NCBI GenBank assembly: GCA_051861205.1
Contig: JBHYDC010000026.1
Span: forward strand, 1 to 42,452
From: JBHYDC01 sp051861205
GTDB lineage: Bacteria > Pseudomonadota > Alphaproteobacteria > Rhizobiales > Pleomorphomonadaceae
Reading direction: 5' to 3'
Length of the DNA: 42,452 bases
The notes beneath the pieces were generated by a model. That model made no database searches. It worked only from the letters and a program-made list of their open reading frames with translations, and was not told where the DNA came from. Shown here in pieces: positions 24,148 to 31,965 of this stretch; positions within the stretch are counted from its first letter, which is position 1, and each line of letters begins with the position of its first letter. Both the position numbers and the translations under genes were made by a program.

Positions 24148-26139
24148 TTAGAACCATTTGTCGCGCCGCCCGAGCCAGTCGGAGCGGCGCACGGGCGCGG
24201 TCGTGGGCGTGAGGCCGCGCTGATCGACGGGCCGCGCTTCGTCCTCGGCTGCGACCCGAAGCTCTTCTTCGAGCGCTTCGAACTTGGCGTCGTCGAACCG
24301 GTCGATCCCGAGCAGCCACGCGGCGGCGCGGGCATAGACCCGGCAATCCAGCGCCTCGTTGCGCTCGCGCATCTGCCGCCATTCGAGTTTGGAAAAGCCG
24401 CGCCGGTCACGCACCGTCACCAGCTGTTCGGCGACAAGCTGCTTCACCCATTCGGCGGTCACGCTTTTCGGCAGATGCACGAAGCCGTCGGGAAACGGCG
24501 TGTCTGCGGCGAGTTCTTCATCGGTAGGGCGGTCAAGCCGCAGGAAGCGATAGGTCTCCGATTTGAAGACGGCGACAGAGACCTTCCAGAGCTTCACGCC
24601 GCGCCGGATCGTGCGGCCGTGCTCGTTGACATCGACATAGGTCGGGCCATCGACCGGGGTTGACCGGTCGAAGCCATCGACACCCTTGATCGCAAGCGCC
24701 TGACCGACGCCGACGCGCCGCACCCAGCTATAGACGGCGGCGGTGTTGCGCCCATCGCCCGAGTCGATGGCAAGCCGCGCGATCCGCATCCGTGCGCCGT
24801 TCTCATGGCGCCAGGTCTGGCCGAGCAAAGCGGTGAGCTTTCCCCAGACCTCCTCGCGGGACGTGTCGCCTTCGAGCACGACATGGTCGACGAGCGCGCT
24901 GGTGAGCCTTCGGCCCCACGCCCAGATATCGACTTCGATCCGGTCGTGCTGAACGTCAGCGCCGGCTGTCAGGATCAGGCCGCAGCCCGGAACCAGCGGC
25001 GCGAAATCTTCCCGCCGCTCGTAAAGTCGCTGCCAATCCGGCGCTTCGCCGCGCTCCTGCCACGTCTCACCAAGCAGCGTGTTCTTCGCGGCCTTGAGTG
25101 CCGCATCATCGCCCTGAGCCGCTTCCCATTCGCGGGCGATATCGGCCCAGCCGAGCCAGCCGACCGGCGAATAGAGCCCGGAGATATGGAAGCCCACGCA
25201 ATGCGGATCGGCCGGCGTCGCCGTGGCGCGCCATTCGCCAGCCGATAGCATCGCCGTTTTGTGGTGTTCCGCGATCGGCCGATCGCATCCCTCGCAATGA
25301 TAGGCGGCGGTCGTCGGTTCGCCGCTGGTCCACTTCAGACGCGCGAACTTGAGCCACTGCACCAGACCGCAATGCGGGCACGGCACAAAGAATCGGCGCT
25401 GATCGCTCGCTTCGAATTCGCGTTCGATCCGCGACAGGCCCTTGATCGTAGGCGTCGAAACCAGAAACACCTTGGCGCGGTGGCCGAAGGTGCGCGTGCG
25501 GGCGATGGCGAGCGCGACTGGATCGCCTTCGCCATCCACATCGCCCTCATAAGCGTCCACCTCGTCGAGGAAGACGTAACGTGCGGGCATCGACCGCAGA
25601 CCGACGGCGGAATTGGCGCCGGTCAGCACGAGCTGCCCGCCAGCGAATTTCTTGGCGAGCACCGTATTGCCGCTATCGCGCGAGCGCGACGGCAGGATCA
25701 GCGCCCGAAGTTCCGGGCTTTCATCGATCAGCGGCTCGATGCGCTGTTGTGACAGGCGCTTGGCGAGATCGGTCGTCGGCTGGACGCCGAGGAACGGTCC
25801 CGGCGCCTGATGGATGCAATAGCCGATCCAGTTGTTGCCGGCCTCGGTCGCGCCGACCTGCGCCGCTTTCATGAACACGATCCGCCGGGCCGAACTGCCG
25901 GGCGAGAGCGCATCCATGACGCCGCGCATATAGGGCGTCCGGTCGGTTCGATAGCGGCCCGCCTCGGACGAGGCGCGCGAGGACAGAAAGCGATAACGAT
26001 CCGCCCACGCCGAAACCGTCAAAGCCGGATCGGGCGCAAGGCCACGGCTCCAGGCGGTGATGATCTCCGCGCGCCCGTCGAAGCCCTCATCGAAGCTCGA
26101 TGCCGATTTGGCTGAGTTCTTCGAGATGGCGTCGGACAT
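24148..26139 (-). CDS. Terminase large subunit (GpA family)
   Basis: The 663-residue packaging motor has an N-terminal ATPase with a Walker A-like AAQVGATEAG (residues 92-101) and Walker B YVFLDEVDAYEGD (188-200), a C-rich Zn-type segment (CPHCGLVQW, CEGCDRPI) and a C-terminal nuclease domain starting ILTAGADVQHDRIEVDIWAWG. GpA-type enzymes cut concatemers and pump DNA through the portal, usually making cohesive ends. It overlaps the small subunit gene by 53 bp. Confidence 0.95.
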   Translation of the reverse strand: MSDAISKNSAKSASSFDEGFDGRAEIITAWSRGLAPDPALTVSAWADRYRFLSSRASSEAGRYRTDRTPYMRGVMDALSPGSSARRIVFMKAAQVGATEAGNNWIGYCIHQAPGPFLGVQPTTDLAKRLSQQRIEPLIDESPELRALILPSRSRDSGNTVLAKKFAGGQLVLTGANSAVGLRSMPARYVFLDEVDAYEGDVDGEGDPVALAIARTRTFGHRAKVFLVSTPTIKGLSRIEREFEASDQRRFFVPCPHCGLVQWLKFARLKWTSGEPTTAAYHCEGCDRPIAEHHKTAMLSAGEWRATATPADPHCVGFHISGLYSPVGWLGWADIAREWEAAQGDDAALKAAKNTLLGETWQERGEAPDWQRLYERREDFAPLVPGCGLILTAGADVQHDRIEVDIWAWGRRLTSALVDHVVLEGDTSREEVWGKLTALLGQTWRHENGARMRIARLAIDSGDGRNTAAVYSWVRRVGVGQALAIKGVDGFDRSTPVDGPTYVDVNEHGRTIRRGVKLWKVSVAVFKSETYRFLRLDRPTDEELAADTPFPDGFVHLPKSVTAEWVKQLVAEQLVTVRDRRGFSKLEWRQMRERNEALDCRVYARAAAWLLGIDRFDDAKFEALEEELRVAAEDEARPVDQRGLTPTTAPVRRSDWLGRRDKWF

Positions 26140-26659
26140 GGGCTTCGAGAACCTGCTCGCAGCGGTGAGGATCGATTTGCAGTTCGGCGGCGATCAAGGC
26201 GGCGGCTCGCGCCGGCCATTGCACCCAGGCGTCGCGTTCGCGCCTGGCCAACGCAAAGACCGTTGAGACCGCGCGCGAGCGATCGACGAGATCGCCCTTG
26301 AGCTTGCCGAGGCGGATGCGGCGCTCCTGCGCTTTGATCACCTCGTTGGCGGTGCGCGCCTGGACGAAGGTCATGTTGCCGGCGGCGGGCGCGGGCTCGC
26401 CGCTTTCGCGCAAGGTTTCACGGACGGCTTCGACGGCCGCCAACGGCACCGGACGCGGCGTGCCGCGCGGTGGCGGCGGCGATTTCAAGACGGGGCGAAC
26501 CTGCGCGGGATCGGAGCTCGATCCCCAGGCACGATCCGCCTTTTGCGCGTCGATCGTGCCGTCGTCCTCAACAGTGATCCGGCCCGAGGCGATGGCCTTT
26601 CGAACCGCCATGTCGGAGACGCCGCGATGGCGCGCATAGGCCCTCCGCGACAGACCCAT
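26087..26659 (-). CDS. Terminase small subunit-like protein
   Basis: The 190-residue protein begins MGLSRRAYARHRGVSDMAVRKAIASGRI, a winged-helix/HTH segment like that of lambda Nu1, followed by a Pro-rich linker and a helical oligomerisation region (ANEVIKAQERRIRLGKLKGDLVDRSRAVSTVFALAR). It would recognise the packaging site and recruit the large subunit. The ATG at 26659 with GGGAG upstream is preferred to a TTG at 26674. It opens the leftward late operon. Confidence 0.82.
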   Translation of the reverse strand: MGLSRRAYARHRGVSDMAVRKAIASGRITVEDDGTIDAQKADRAWGSSSDPAQVRPVLKSPPPPRGTPRPVPLAAVEAVRETLRESGEPAPAAGNMTFVQARTANEVIKAQERRIRLGKLKGDLVDRSRAVSTVFALARRERDAWVQWPARAAALIAAELQIDPHRCEQVLEAHVRRHLEELSQIGIELR

Positions 26660-26767
26660 GGGCTGCGCTCCCAATCGAAAATAATGAGCGATTAGAGCGA
26701 CTTAGGAGTTGCTCCGATTTTTGTGTCGAGGCTGTCTGCGACCCGTCCTAACCCACGGAGATCGCTC

Positions 26768-27019
26768 ATGAAAAGCCGCCGCAAAGTTCATCCCGCCGAC
26801 GCCGCCAACGCTGCGGTTCTCGCCCAAGCCGTTCGCTTCGACGTTGCCCTGTTCCTCGGAACCGGGCGCTACGCCCGGGCGAGCGCGCCGACCCTTGAAG
26901 ATGCGCGGATCGAGGCGATGCGCCTCGTCGCCGAGAACCCGACCCCGTTCGGCAAGCGCCTGCCGCTGATCTACGGCGTCACCGCCGAAGGCCGCTCGGC
27001 GCTTGTCACTTCGAACTGA
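26768..27019 (+). CDS. Small conserved phage protein (83 aa), function unknown
   Basis: The start is the ATG at 26768 with GGAG upstream. The sequence (FDVALFLGTGRYARASAPTLEDARIEAMRLVAENP, IYGVTAEGRSALV) resembles small proteins repeated in alphaproteobacterial mobile elements, with an alternating beta-alpha-beta pattern. No catalytic motif is visible. It is transcribed away from the terminase genes and forms a pair with the gene 24 bp downstream. Confidence 0.65.
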   Translation: MKSRRKVHPADAANAAVLAQAVRFDVALFLGTGRYARASAPTLEDARIEAMRLVAENPTPFGKRLPLIYGVTAEGRSALVTSN

Positions 27020-27043
27020 ACCCCAATCTGAAGGAGCACGACC

Positions 27044-27496
27044 ATGACCACGGAAGCCACGACCTACGACAAGAAGTTCAACGCCCAGCGGGGCGCGCAG
27101 CGCACCGGGCTGAAGCCCGGCGAGTTCGAAGTGTTCAAGACGCCCGATGGCCGGTTCGGCTGGCGGGCAATGGCGACCGACACCGATGGCCAGCCGCCGA
27201 TCCAGATCACGGAGTCCGAGCAGGCAACCTCACCGACCAGCCCGAAGCCGGGCAAGCGCAAGGCGATCATCGAGCAGGCGCAGGCGGGCGCGCTTCCGGC
27301 AGCGCCGGACTTCTCAAAGCCGACCCACGCGCGGTTTCGCGCCAAGCTCGCCAAGCTGGTAGCGCTTGCCGAGGCGGGCGATGTCGAAGGCCTCAAGGCT
27401 ATCGAGATCAATCCGGTTTCAACGAGCCCGAAGGCCATGGCGCGCTATCGCGATCTGGCGATCATCGCCATTGAGGCGCGCCGCATGGTGGCATGA
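27044..27496 (+). CDS. Conserved mobile-element protein (150 aa), function unknown
   Basis: AAGGAG stands seven bases before the ATG. The N-terminal part (YDKKFNAQRGAQRTGLKPGEFEVFKTPDGRFGWR) is basic. The C-terminal part (AEAGDVEGLKAIEINPVSTSPKAMARYRDLAIIAIEARR) is a helical motif also seen in small HTH proteins of alphaproteobacterial mobile elements. The two parts are joined by a charged linker. A DNA-binding or regulatory role is possible. Its stop immediately abuts the convergent stop of the PLP-fold gene. Confidence 0.68.
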   Translation: MTTEATTYDKKFNAQRGAQRTGLKPGEFEVFKTPDGRFGWRAMATDTDGQPPIQITESEQATSPTSPKPGKRKAIIEQAQAGALPAAPDFSKPTHARFRAKLAKLVALAEAGDVEGLKAIEINPVSTSPKAMARYRDLAIIAIEARRMVA

Positions 27497-28201
27497 TCAG
27501 GGCCGAGCAGGCCCAGCGACATTCCAGAACACGACGCGGCCCGGACCCTTCCGGGCCGTCATCGTCTCCCAAGCCTTCGCGTCGTAGTGTGGATCCGAGG
27601 GGAACGGAGGCGCCGTCATCGCGACATCGGAGAATGGGCGCGGATAGACGTGGATCGTGGCGTTCGCCACGTCCTCGCGCGCAAGTTCGCGTCCGACCTG
27701 AACGACATGGCGGCGGGCACGAGGCCACGCCTGCGCTAGCGCCCGGGCAAGCACGCCGGAGCCAGCCGCGCACCAGACTTCATCGGGATCAAGTCCGGTC
27801 GCGAGCGCGGCGTCCGCAAGGCGCGTGATGGCCTCGGGCAGATCGACGCCGAACGGCACCAGCTGTGCGCCGTTCGCTTTTGCATGTTCTTTCGCGCGGG
27901 CTTGCACGACCGAGAGATAGCCGGGCCGAACCGGCACTACCTTCGCGCCGAGCCTTGCCGCTTCCAGCGTTCGCGGATGGAGCTTCGCCCGGGCTGCGAC
28001 AAAGATCGTCGCGCGCTTGCCGAGATCCTTTGCGACGGTCGCGAGCGCGGTCTGCGCGCCGCCCTCAGCCGGGCTGGCGTAGACGGCTTCCTCGGTGCCT
28101 TCGAACAGCACCGGCATGAACCGCGCCTTCGTGCCGCCTGGAAAGAGATCGTCGCGGACGACCCAGACACCGCCATGCTCGCGAACGATAGGCGGCGTCA
28201 T
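27497..28201 (-). CDS. Fold-type II PLP-enzyme-like phage protein
   Basis: The 234-residue protein looks like a shortened member of the tryptophan-synthase-beta/ACC-deaminase fold. It has FPGGTKAR with Lys25 in the position of the PLP-binding lysine, EGGAQTALA, HPRTLEAARLGAKVVPV and a Gly loop CAAGSGVLA for phosphate binding. Usual members are 300 residues or more, so one subdomain is reduced. It overlaps the methylase gene by 4 bp (ATGA). Related phage genes often lie beside DNA methylases, which suggests a role in DNA base modification or in regulating the neighbour; the substrate is unknown. Confidence 0.72.
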   Translation of the reverse strand: MTPPIVREHGGVWVVRDDLFPGGTKARFMPVLFEGTEEAVYASPAEGGAQTALATVAKDLGKRATIFVAARAKLHPRTLEAARLGAKVVPVRPGYLSVVQARAKEHAKANGAQLVPFGVDLPEAITRLADAALATGLDPDEVWCAAGSGVLARALAQAWPRARRHVVQVGRELAREDVANATIHVYPRPFSDVAMTAPPFPSDPHYDAKAWETMTARKGPGRVVFWNVAGPARP

Positions 28202-29124
28202 GACAGCGCGTCCTCGATCTCGCCGAACTCGACGTCACCGCAGGCTTGCGTCGCGCGCCGGGGATCGCCCTTCACGAATACCAGCACGCTTTGATGCGTG
28301 CGCCCGAGTTTGCGCGCGGCGGTGAATTGCCGGCCGGTGCGGATCGGCAGCGACCCGACAGCCGTCACGAGGATCGCCTCGTTGTAGAAACGCGCGCCCG
28401 CCGCCTCGAAAGCATCGACCGTGCAGCCGGGCAGGTTGACGTAGAAGCCTTGGGTATCGCGCACGTCGCCGACAACCCAGACCGCAAAGCGATCGTCCTT
28501 CAGCCGGGCGACAGCGGCGGCAATGATCGCGGCCTGCGCCTCGAAGAACGCGGCCTCGTCCATGGTGGAGAGATCGGCGGGATCGTCGGAATAGCGTTCG
28601 AGGTTCCAATAGGGCGGGCAGGAGAAGATCAGGTCCGCCGCGACATCCGCGGCAATCGCACCCAGGTCGCGCGCGTCGCCCACGCGCCATTCCGGCAACG
28701 GGTCGGCGGCGATGGCGATCTGCGCGCAGTTCGCCTCGACCTGTTCGGGCCGAAGTTCGATCCCGACATAGCGACGCCCCAGGCGCGACGCGACAATGCC
28801 GCGCACCGACCCGCCCGCGAACGGATCGAGCACGGTTCCGCCTTGCGGGCAGAACCAGCGGTAGGCGATTTCGCACAAGACCGGATCGAAGATCGACGTG
28901 CCGGAGGCGGTCGGCGCATCGGACGCCTCGTAGTGGTCGGCGAGAAATTCTTCCGTCGTCAGCTCGCGGCCAATCTCGGCCTCGCGAGCCCGCTTCTTCG
29001 CATAGAAGCCGGGATCGCCCGACGTATGCGACGGCATCAGCACGCCGCCGTTGGTGGTCGCGCCGACCTCATGCTCGCCCCGCATCAGATCCTGGCGATA
29101 AGTGCGGGCGAGACCCTTAGCCAT
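28198..29124 (-). CDS. DNA methyltransferase (amino-methylase type)
   Basis: The start is the ATG at 29124 (MAKGLARTYRQ), with AAGGA ten bases upstream; a start at 29157 would overlap ParB more deeply. The protein of 308 residues has AdoMet-binding motif I DPFAGGSVRG (about residues 100-109) and catalytic motif IV SCPPYWNLE (about 168-176), a CPPY variant of the (D/N/S)PP(Y/W) box of N6-adenine/N4-cytosine methylases. There is no cognate nuclease, so it is an orphan phage methylase, likely for restriction evasion or gene control. It lies between a ParB-like and a PLP-fold gene with overlapping ends. Confidence 0.88.
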   Translation of the reverse strand: MAKGLARTYRQDLMRGEHEVGATTNGGVLMPSHTSGDPGFYAKKRAREAEIGRELTTEEFLADHYEASDAPTASGTSIFDPVLCEIAYRWFCPQGGTVLDPFAGGSVRGIVASRLGRRYVGIELRPEQVEANCAQIAIAADPLPEWRVGDARDLGAIAADVAADLIFSCPPYWNLERYSDDPADLSTMDEAAFFEAQAAIIAAAVARLKDDRFAVWVVGDVRDTQGFYVNLPGCTVDAFEAAGARFYNEAILVTAVGSLPIRTGRQFTAARKLGRTHQSVLVFVKGDPRRATQACGDVEFGEIEDALS

Positions 29125-29860
29125 GGGCGGGTTTGTCCTTCTTGCCGGTCCAGCCACGATCCAGCGGGCGGGGTGAGCCGCCGGGCGCGGCGTTGTTTCG
29201 GTTGCGATAGTGATTGAGACCGGGCCCGGTCACGCCGTCGGCGGCGCCATAGGTCGCGCCTTCGCCGCGTCCAAGTTCGGAGCGAATGCCGAGATCGATC
29301 CAGGCGCGCTTGCGGTCCTGCCACCAGCCCTTGCGGGCATCGAGCACCGAGAAGGGCGGAATGCCGAAGCGCTCGGCAAGGGTTGCGCGGTGTGTTTCGG
29401 TCGAGGCATCGGACGATTGCTCGCCGCCCGCCGCAGCATCGCCGCCGGTATCGGCGTCAAGGCCATCGAGCAACCGGCCGAGTTCTTCTTCGGCAAAGCC
29501 CAGAAGATCGAGATCGAAGGCGTCTTCGTGCAAGGCGGCGATTTCGGCCTTGAGCATGGCGTCGTCCCAGCCCGCATTCTCCGCGATCCGGTTGTCGGCG
29601 ATCACCAGCGCCCGGCGCTGCGATTGCGAAAGATGCGAAAGCACGATGACCGGAACCTCGGCGAGCCCGAGCTTCTCGGCGGCAAGTAGCCGGCCATGAC
29701 CGGCGATGATCACATCGTCGGAGCCGATCAGCACCGGGTTCACGAAGCCAAACTCGGCAATCGAGCCCGCAATCTGCGCAATCTGATCGCCCGAATGCGT
29801 CCGCGCGTTGCGGACATAGGGGATCAGCCGCGCAATCGGGCGGGTCTCGATGGCGAGCAT
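29117..29860 (-). CDS. ParB/sulfiredoxin-fold DNA-associated protein
   Basis: The protein starts at MLAIETRPIARLIPY with GGAGA upstream; an in-frame extension to 29902 runs through a terminator hairpin and is rejected. Residues 1-110 form the ParB N-terminal domain (NARTHSGDQIAQIAGSIAEFG, PVLIG, IIAGHGRLLAAEKLG, VIVL), with the nucleotide-binding GHGR box. The C-terminal third holds ERFGIPPFSVLDARKGWWQDRKR, a segment normally found in ParB-methylase fusion proteins just before the methylase. Here the methylase is a separate overlapping gene, so the two probably act together on DNA. Confidence 0.85.
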   Translation of the reverse strand: MLAIETRPIARLIPYVRNARTHSGDQIAQIAGSIAEFGFVNPVLIGSDDVIIAGHGRLLAAEKLGLAEVPVIVLSHLSQSQRRALVIADNRIAENAGWDDAMLKAEIAALHEDAFDLDLLGFAEEELGRLLDGLDADTGGDAAAGGEQSSDASTETHRATLAERFGIPPFSVLDARKGWWQDRKRAWIDLGIRSELGRGEGATYGAADGVTGPGLNHYRNRNNAAPGGSPRPLDRGWTGKKDKPAHG

Positions 29861-29875
29861 TGTGTCTCCGGCAAC

Positions 29876-29906
29876 AAAAAGCCCGGCGAAGCGGTGCTTC
29901 ACCAGG
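29876..29906 (-). terminator. Rho-independent terminator after higBA
   Basis: The leftward transcript forms an 11-bp stem with two G-U pairs, a 3-base ACC loop and then CUUUUUG. It stands 28 bp downstream of the higA stop and directly before the ParB-like start, so it limits read-through from the toxin-antitoxin operon. Confidence 0.75.
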
Positions 29907-29933
29907 CGATGGATTTGGGCAGTCCGTTCTGGA

Positions 29934-30218
29934 TCAGGCTGCGGCCTTCGCGACGCGCCACTCGACGGTGAGCCCTGCGCCGGTCGCGAGGATCATCAAC
30001 GCATCAAGGCTGAACTTGTCGATCCGCCCGCGCAGAAGGTCGTTCATGCGCGGCTGCGTCACGCCGAGCCGCTTGGCAGCTTCAGCCTGTGTGAGCTTCC
30101 AGTCCGCGACAGCCTCCTGGATCGCGATCATCAAGCCAGACCGTGCCTTCATGTTCGCGGCCTCGGCAGGCGAATCTTCCAGCGCATCCCAGACACTTTC
30201 AAAACGTTCTCCGATCAT
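29934..30218 (-). CDS. higA: HigA-like XRE antitoxin
   Basis: The 94-residue protein has a helix-turn-helix (LTQAEAAKRLGVTQPRMNDLLRGRIDKFSLDALM), typical of HigA2-type antitoxins. It follows the toxin gene with a 4-bp ATGA overlap, the toxin-first order characteristic of higBA. It would bind the dyad upstream of higB and repress the operon. Confidence 0.88.
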   Translation of the reverse strand: MIGERFESVWDALEDSPAEAANMKARSGLMIAIQEAVADWKLTQAEAAKRLGVTQPRMNDLLRGRIDKFSLDALMILATGAGLTVEWRVAKAAA

Positions 30219-30544
30219 CGTCCATCTCTCCGCATGAGTTCCTTGAACCGCGTGGTCGCGAGATCAAGGTCGCGTCTCGATGTCGCCTGCGTCTTCTTCT
30301 GGAAAGCGTGAAGGACGTAGACGGCATCTTCGAGCGTGGCGATGTAGATCACCCGGTAAGCGCCGGAAGCTTCTCGCACCCGGATTTCCCGGACGCCGGG
30401 ACCGACGGTCTTCATCGGCTTCCAGTCGTCTGGATCAAGACCACGCTGAAGCCGGTCGATCTGGAAACCCACGTCGCGGCGCGCTTCATCTGGAAATGAC
30501 CGCACCTCGTCGAGGGAATCTCCGAGGAAGGAAACCTGCTTCAT
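30215..30544 (-). CDS. higB: HigB-like (Gp49/RelE-superfamily) toxin
   Basis: The 109-residue protein matches the phage-derived Gp49-like/DUF891 toxins (FLGDSLDEVRSFPDEARRDVGFQIDRLQRG, VREIRVREASGAYRVIYIA, AVYVLHAFQKKTQATSRRDLDLA). Members cut mRNA on the ribosome. The conserved Arg in the RVIY strand and the F-x-K-K segment are present. It is cotranscribed with higA. Confidence 0.9.
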   Translation of the reverse strand: MKQVSFLGDSLDEVRSFPDEARRDVGFQIDRLQRGLDPDDWKPMKTVGPGVREIRVREASGAYRVIYIATLEDAVYVLHAFQKKTQATSRRDLDLATTRFKELMRRDGR

Positions 30545-30551
30545 GCGGCTT

Positions 30552-30569
30552 TATATCCGTTTTGATATA
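30552..30569. promoter_or_regulatory. Putative HigA operator dyad
   Basis: TATATC (30552-30557) and GATATA (30564-30569) form a perfect 6-bp inverted repeat with a 6-bp spacer, just before the higB start, in an AT-rich patch that also offers the -10 element. This is the place and size expected for the antitoxin's binding site. Confidence 0.6.
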
Positions 30570-30590
30570 GAAAGTCCATCTCATTCCGGC

Positions 30591-30650
30591 GCGAACCGGG
30601 GTGCGAACCCGCGAACCTCAAGGGCGGGGTGCGAACCCGGTTCGCGAACC
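30591..30650. repeat. GCGAACC repeat cluster
   Basis: GCGAACC occurs five times in direct orientation (30591, 30603, 30611, 30631, 30644) and once inverted (30639-30645), in 60 bp. The fourth copy with the inverted one makes GCGAACC-C-GGTTCGC. It lies in a 445-bp gap without a convincing gene (30545-30989), between DUF6362 and higB. It may be a protein-binding array for replication, partition or late-gene control. The rest of the gap holds scattered TCGAATGCGC-type repeats (near 30757 and 30939) and nothing else I can identify. Confidence 0.65.
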
Positions 30651-30989
30651 TGCCGCTAGCAAAGGGGCGCGCTGCCGCCGCCCGCATACGTTGAGGGCCG
30701 GGAAGAACCTAAGATGCGCGGGGATCGGCGGTTTCGTGCCGCGTGCGCGCGTCGAATGCGCGTTGTCGTCGGGATAAGCGTTCGAATGCGAGGGTGCGCG
30801 GGATCGTGGTGTTGCTGCCTGCACCTCTCGCGATCATGCCAACAAATATCGCGAAAACCCCTGAATTTGTCTCGCTCGAAGTTCGACGAACTGGCGTCAA
30901 TACGCGCCTGTTCAGCGCAGGTGAAAGCCTCCCCCATGTCGTCGAATGCGCTTGTCTGTCGTCCCTACGCGCGCGCGAAGAGGCGTGGT

Positions 30990-31421
30990 TCATGACGCCT
31001 GTTTCCTTGGCTTCGACGTGCGCGGCTTGTCGTCGGCCTTGAGACGATGGCTGATCTTGATCAGCGCGGTTGCCCACCAGCGCCAGGCTGTCGCCCTGCT
31101 CACGCCCAGCCTTCGGCAGATCGGCTTCCACCGCATCCCTTCGGCGCGCAGCCACACGATGCGCGCCTCGTCGGGTTCGAGCCAGAACAGCCAGGCGAAG
31201 CATTCGTCCATGCGGTCGATGGATTGCGGCGTCGCCCAGACCTTCATGGGCTGGCGCTCCATGGCCATTATCTCCCATGTCGTTCGCACGATGGCGGGCC
31301 AAACGTTGAAGTAGCCTTGGCGCGCTCCGTCGTCAGGCAGGCGGCGCAGGGTGCGCGCGGCCTCCTCGAAGCGGTCCTCGATCTCGTTCGGCGATAGCGG
31401 TCCAGACAGGCGCTTGCTCAT
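30990..31421 (-). CDS. DUF6362 HTH protein
   Basis: The 143-residue protein starts at MSKRLSGPLSPNEIEDRFEEAARTLRRLP and has the DUF6362 pattern. Its C-terminal half carries a sigma-region-4-like helix-turn-helix (MRWKPICRRLGVSRATAWRWW) followed by a basic tail (KPRTSKPRK). It overlaps the resolvase stop by 4 bp. It probably acts as a late-gene transcription regulator, like antitermination Q/ArpU-type proteins that end early operons; this role is inferred from fold and position. Confidence 0.78.
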   Translation of the reverse strand: MSKRLSGPLSPNEIEDRFEEAARTLRRLPDDGARQGYFNVWPAIVRTTWEIMAMERQPMKVWATPQSIDRMDECFAWLFWLEPDEARIVWLRAEGMRWKPICRRLGVSRATAWRWWATALIKISHRLKADDKPRTSKPRKQAS

Positions 31422-31951
31422 TGTGCGCCTCCGATCTCGTTGGCGATGGCCCAGGCGAGAAGCGCCAGCGCATCGGCCTCGTTGTCGTCCTTGGGCAGGA
31501 AACCTTGCGCCCGCACGGCGCGGATCACGTCCTCCTTCGGCGCGTTGCCCTTGCCGGTGGCGTGGCGCTTGATGGTGGCCACGGGCACCCCGAGATAGGG
31601 CGCGGCCTTGCGCTCGCACCACGCAGTGAGATGGGCGAGGAAGCCGCCATAGACCTGCGCGGCAAGCGTTCCGGCGTGGGCGCGGACTTCCTCGAACACC
31701 ACGGCGTCGAACGGGCCAGCGTCGCGGTTGAGATCGGCGAGGAATTTCTCGAAGCGCAGGAACGCCATGCCCGCGCCTTCGAAGCGGCCGGGACGGAATT
31801 CGGTAACGCCCGAGGCGATCCGCCCCGAGCGCGGCAGCACGGCCCATCCGGTTCGCGTTCCAAGATCGAGCGCGAGGATCGTTCGCGACGGCGGCGGCGT
31901 CACGGCGGGCGCCGGCGGGATGGCAGGGTTTTCAAAGGCGAGGGCAAGCAT
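31418..31951 (-). CDS. RuvC-like Holliday junction resolvase
   Basis: The start is the ATG at 31951 with AGGAGG upstream; the protein has 177 residues. The RNase H/RuvC fold is shown by Asp29 in ILALDLGTRTGWA, Glu87/Glu88 in VVFEEVRAHAG and the C-terminal KDDNEADALALLAW acidic pair. Phage RuvC-like enzymes resolve branched DNA before packaging. It is encoded between the SSB-tail protein and DUF6362 in the replication operon. Confidence 0.86.
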   Translation of the reverse strand: MLALAFENPAIPPAPAVTPPPSRTILALDLGTRTGWAVLPRSGRIASGVTEFRPGRFEGAGMAFLRFEKFLADLNRDAGPFDAVVFEEVRAHAGTLAAQVYGGFLAHLTAWCERKAAPYLGVPVATIKRHATGKGNAPKEDVIRAVRAQGFLPKDDNEADALALLAWAIANEIGGAQ

Positions 31952-31965
31952 GGGTTCCTCCTGAG

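Noticed and set aside
30656..30937. Possible 93-aa leftward gene in the gap before higB
   Set aside because: Arg/His-rich sequence, no ribosome site, no recognisable motif, and it reads through scattered repeats.
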